Origin: Lachnospiraceae bacterium
GTDB taxonomy: Bacteria > Bacillota > Clostridia > Lachnospirales > Lachnospiraceae
Length of the DNA stretch: 64,000 nucleotides
Direction of reading: 5' to 3'
NCBI GenBank assembly: GCA_902363835.1
Contig: CABJBM010000029.1
Coordinates: 11,125-75,124, forward strand
Position numbers and translations under genes: made by a program. Shown piece after piece: positions 61,737 through 64,000 of this stretch (positions within the stretch are counted from its first letter, which is position 1; every line of letters starts with the position of its first letter). The notes under the pieces were generated by a model. It saw nothing but the letters and a program-made list of their open reading frames with translations, ran no database searches and was not told the origin of the DNA.

Positions 61737-63305
61737 ATGGGAGCATATCAACTGAAAATCACAATCAAAGGCAGTAAGCCGCCGATTTGGAGAAGGGTTC
61801 TGGTACCGGAAGGAATAACCTTTGGAAAGCTTCACCAGACGATTCAGACAGCATTCTGCTGGTACGATGAACGCCTGTATGAATTTGAATTCCGTTCTGA
61901 AGGGATAAGGATAGTTCCGGATAAAGAGAATTTGTCCCAGAAATTCCAATACCTTTTAAGTGATGAAAAGATCGACAGCCTGGTATCCGGTACCAGCAAG
62001 TTTACATATACATATGGCTCTGACAGGAACTGGGAGCTTACGATCCAGGTGGAAGATATGGCCCGGGATTATAAGGAAAGCTGGGGGCAGGTTGTTAAAT
62101 TCAAAGGAGATACAGTTCCGGAAGCCTGCGGAAGCATTGCCGGGTATTATGAACTTTTGGAGTCAGGTTCTAAAGAGTTAAAAGAATACGACATGTCAGC
62201 AGTCAATAAATGCTTGAACCAGGGTTCAGAAACCGCTTTGGAAGAAGTTCATATAGCGGATATTTTCGACTGTTATGATAAAAGCAGCATCCTGGAGATC
62301 GCAAAAAGACACGGCATGAACGGGCTTTCCAAATTGAAAAAGGAAGAGCTTGCGGAACGGACCATAGCACATATTCTGGATCAAAAGGTAATGGAGCGTT
62401 ACTTCCTATGCGCCCGTAATTCAGAAATAAAGCTATTTGAGCAGGTAGGAGAAGGTGATTTTCAGGTGCCCTCCTTTGAGGCGGAAGAAATGGATTTCCT
62501 TTATGCAGGCGGTTACGTAACTGCAGGGCCTGATAATCATTTTATGGTTGCGGAAGAAGTAATAAAAGCATACAAAGAGGTGAACACCCCGGATTTTAAG
62601 GAAGAACGTGAGCGCATCAGTAAGATCGGAGACTATCTCAGAGCAGCAAATTCCCTGTATGCCGTCACACCGCCTCAGGTTCTTTTGGAAACCTTTAATA
62701 AATATGAAGATAAAAAGCTTACGGTGGAGGAGCTTCTTTATGCACATGGGCTTCTTCAGTCATACCGCACGGTACCCATGTACGTTGATGGAAGCTTTGT
62801 GGATGGGGCACTGGCAGAGCAGAATGGGGTTGCAGAATTCCAAAGAATGCAGAAAAAGGTTCCTTATTATATTCCTGCTCAGCAGGAAATCCGTTTCATG
62901 GCAGACAATGAGGGCTTTTTAATGACCCGGGAATTAAGTATGCTGAGCAAATTTCTAACGGAAGAAATGAACGTTCCCGATGAAAGGATCCCATATATAC
63001 TGCGGCAGATACAGGCAGAGATCAGCATGGGAGGACAGCTTCAGGAAGTCGTGGATGGTATAGAAGCTTCCGGCATCATGTTTGAATCTGCAGAGCATTT
63101 GGAGCGGTTCACAAGCATTATCACAGAAGTATGGAACCATACCAGGATGGTGCTGAACAGGGGCCATAAGCCATATGAAATGGTAATGAAGGGTTTGGAG
63201 ACAGTATCTGTTCAGCGGAAGAACCCGACGAAAATCTATCCAAATGATCCTTGTTCCTGCGGCAGCGGAAAGAAATATAAGAAATGCTGCGGAAAAAGGG
63301 GCTAG
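61737..63305 (+). CDS. pRiA4_ORF3-domain protein with C-terminal SEC-C zinc motif
   Basis: A 522-residue fusion protein. Residues 1-150 match the plasmid pRiA4b ORF-3-like domain (YQLKITIKGSKPPIWRRVLV, then a segment with the F-GKLHQTIQTAF pattern). Residues about 180-212 resemble a Rho-N/SAP helical motif (ILEIAKRHGMNGLSKLKKEE). The C-terminus has the SEC-C motif NDPCSCGSGKKYKKCC, which binds zinc. AGGAGGG precedes the ATG. The middle 250 residues are helical and unrecognised. SEC-C and Rho-N motifs suggest contact with the ribosome, SecA or nucleic acid; function is unknown. It is a single gene with its own promoter and terminator. Confidence 0.85.
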   Translation: MGAYQLKITIKGSKPPIWRRVLVPEGITFGKLHQTIQTAFCWYDERLYEFEFRSEGIRIVPDKENLSQKFQYLLSDEKIDSLVSGTSKFTYTYGSDRNWELTIQVEDMARDYKESWGQVVKFKGDTVPEACGSIAGYYELLESGSKELKEYDMSAVNKCLNQGSETALEEVHIADIFDCYDKSSILEIAKRHGMNGLSKLKKEELAERTIAHILDQKVMERYFLCARNSEIKLFEQVGEGDFQVPSFEAEEMDFLYAGGYVTAGPDNHFMVAEEVIKAYKEVNTPDFKEERERISKIGDYLRAANSLYAVTPPQVLLETFNKYEDKKLTVEELLYAHGLLQSYRTVPMYVDGSFVDGALAEQNGVAEFQRMQKKVPYYIPAQQEIRFMADNEGFLMTRELSMLSKFLTEEMNVPDERIPYILRQIQAEISMGGQLQEVVDGIEASGIMFESAEHLERFTSIITEVWNHTRMVLNRGHKPYEMVMKGLETVSVQRKNPTKIYPNDPCSCGSGKKYKKCCGKRG

Positions 63306-63319
63306 ATATGTTAATTTGG

Positions 63320-63353
63320 GGTTCTGTCTTTTTTAGGGCAGAACCTTGTTTTA
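63320..63353 (+). terminator. Intrinsic terminator before the rRNA promoters
   Basis: A stem GGTTCTG (63320-63326) with CAGAACC (63339-63345), extended by adjacent pairs, is followed by TTGTTTT. It insulates the rRNA operon from the gene upstream. Confidence 0.8.
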
Positions 63354-63414
63354 ATTATCTTGAATATTGCAAAAGTCATGTTTTTCAAGAAAAATAAAAA
63401 AATTAAAAAACTTG

Positions 63415-63443
63415 TTGACTTTTGTCGTTGGCTTTGGTATGAT
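63415..63443 (+). promoter_or_regulatory. rRNA promoter P1
   Basis: TTGACT (63415-63420), 17 bases and TATGAT (63438-63443). It is preceded by an A/T-rich run that may act as an UP element, and followed by a short GCCGC/GCGGC hairpin. Confidence 0.85.
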
Positions 63444-63531
63444 ATAACTCGCCGCTGAAAAAGGCGGCAAAACTTCTTCTAAAACACATCAAGGATCGAT
63501 GAAAAAGTTTTGAAGAAAAATTAAAAGGTGG

Positions 63532-63560
63532 TTGACAAAAACAACCAGTTGTGATAACCT
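63532..63560 (+). promoter_or_regulatory. rRNA promoter P2
   Basis: TTGACA (63532-63537), 17 bases and TAACCT (63555-63560), 117 bases downstream of P1. The -35 is perfect but the -10 is weak. It too is followed by a short GC hairpin (GCTGCTG/CAGCGGC). Tandem promoters are normal for rRNA operons. Confidence 0.65.
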
Positions 63561-63595
63561 ATAAAAGTTGCTGCTGAGACAGCGGCGAAGAAAAA

Positions 63596-63620
63596 GCACC
63601 TTGAAAACAGAAGATTGAAC
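63596..63620 (+). promoter_or_regulatory. BoxA-like antitermination site
   Basis: The segment around GCACCTTGAAAACAGAAGA resembles the Firmicute rRNA leader boxA (consensus GCTCTTTGAAAACT), which recruits NusB/NusE. It lies downstream of both promoters, as expected. Confidence 0.5.
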
Positions 63621-63769
63621 AGTATGTAAAACCCTGAAAATTCTAATAAAATAAGTCGTGTTTGATGGCTTTGAATGAGAAAATTTCAGAACGAATACAA
63701 GCAATTGTATACGAACCAAACAACAAGTAAAACGGGAAATAAATTAGCTAGTTAGTTGATTTTGACCCC

Positions 63770-63935
63770 GGATTGAACCGAATGGCAAGTCCAAGCGGTA
63801 GGCTCATGAAGCTTTGCTTCATTCGCTACCATTTGCTTCGCAAATGTTCATAGATTCGCAAAAAAGTCCTTATGAAAGCGAGCTTTCAACAGACTTTTTC
63901 ACTAATCTCTGACCGCTTTCAAAGACTATCTGCTT
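63770..63935 (+). other. Structured rRNA leader with processing stems
   Basis: Several inverted repeats are packed here: AGCGGT (63794) with ACCGCT (63912) enclosing ATGAAG/CTTCAT (63806/63817), CATTTGC/GCAAATG (63830/63840), and AAAAAGTC/GACTTTTT (63861/63892) with GAAAGC/GCTTTC inside. The outer pair may belong to the 16S processing stalk. The last one resembles an intrinsic terminator. Confidence 0.6.

Positions 63936-64000
<65 letters not shown>

Overview
This window looks like the chromosome of an anaerobic Firmicute of the Lachnospiraceae (Clostridium cluster XIVa; the gene style resembles the Lacrimispora/Clostridium saccharolyticum group). The signs are a 16S rRNA 5' end of clostridial type at the right edge, strong AGGAGG-type ribosome binding sites, lipoprotein solute-binding proteins with T/E/K-rich linkers, and many ABC sugar importers with LacI, ROK and YesN/YesM regulators. 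The genus is an inference from this style, not from a database match.

Region by region. 1-4.4 kb: the end of an unrecognised gene, glucose-6-phosphate isomerase, and an SsuABC/TauABC-type ABC importer. 4.4-6.6 kb: a sensor kinase/response regulator pair. 6.7-9.5 kb: a NagA-type deacetylase and two TauE/SafE-family exporters. 9.6-18.8 kb: a carbohydrate locus with a fucose-isomerase-like protein, LacI regulator, sugar ABC importer, type I sulfatase without a signal peptide, class II aldolase and SIS-domain isomerase. Three promoters here carry the same operator-like motif. 18.9-26.7 kb: a second sugar locus read leftward (sugar-phosphate isomerase/epimerase, ABC importer, Gfo/Idh/MocA oxidoreductase), with a divergent ROK regulator and another oxidoreductase across a 632-bp AT-rich gap.

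26.9-48.2 kb is mostly housekeeping: asnA, threonylcarbamoyl-AMP synthase, dCMP deaminase, a B12-binding radical SAM protein, endonuclease III, an exonuclease, a 37-residue membrane protein, a VanW-family surface protein, a lone AIR-synthase C-terminal domain, an Lrp regulator with an aminotransferase, trmL, a PhoP/PhoR-like two-component system, mutS2, an HtrA-like protein that has lost its catalytic residues, a YhaM-like HD protein and another two-component system. 48.4-49.5 kb is a second NagA-type gene. 49.7-56.8 kb is a third sugar locus (YesM/YesN sensor and regulator, ABC importer, oxidoreductase) whose codon choice looks different from its surroundings and which is bounded by long hairpins. 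57.0-61.5 kb is pstS-pstC-pstA-pstB-phoU, read leftward behind a three-repeat Pho box. A pRiA4_ORF3/SEC-C fusion protein follows, and then the promoters, leader and first 65 bases of an rRNA operon.

The most interesting systems are the 1.6-18.8 kb stretch, which combines sulfonate-type import, sulfite/sulfonate-type export, a cytoplasmic sulfatase and sugar isomerase/aldolase genes and may handle a sulfated or sulfonated sugar; the dead HtrA-like protein; and the 52-bp tandem repeats in front of the Lrp gene. No CRISPR array, tRNA, insertion sequence or prophage was seen.
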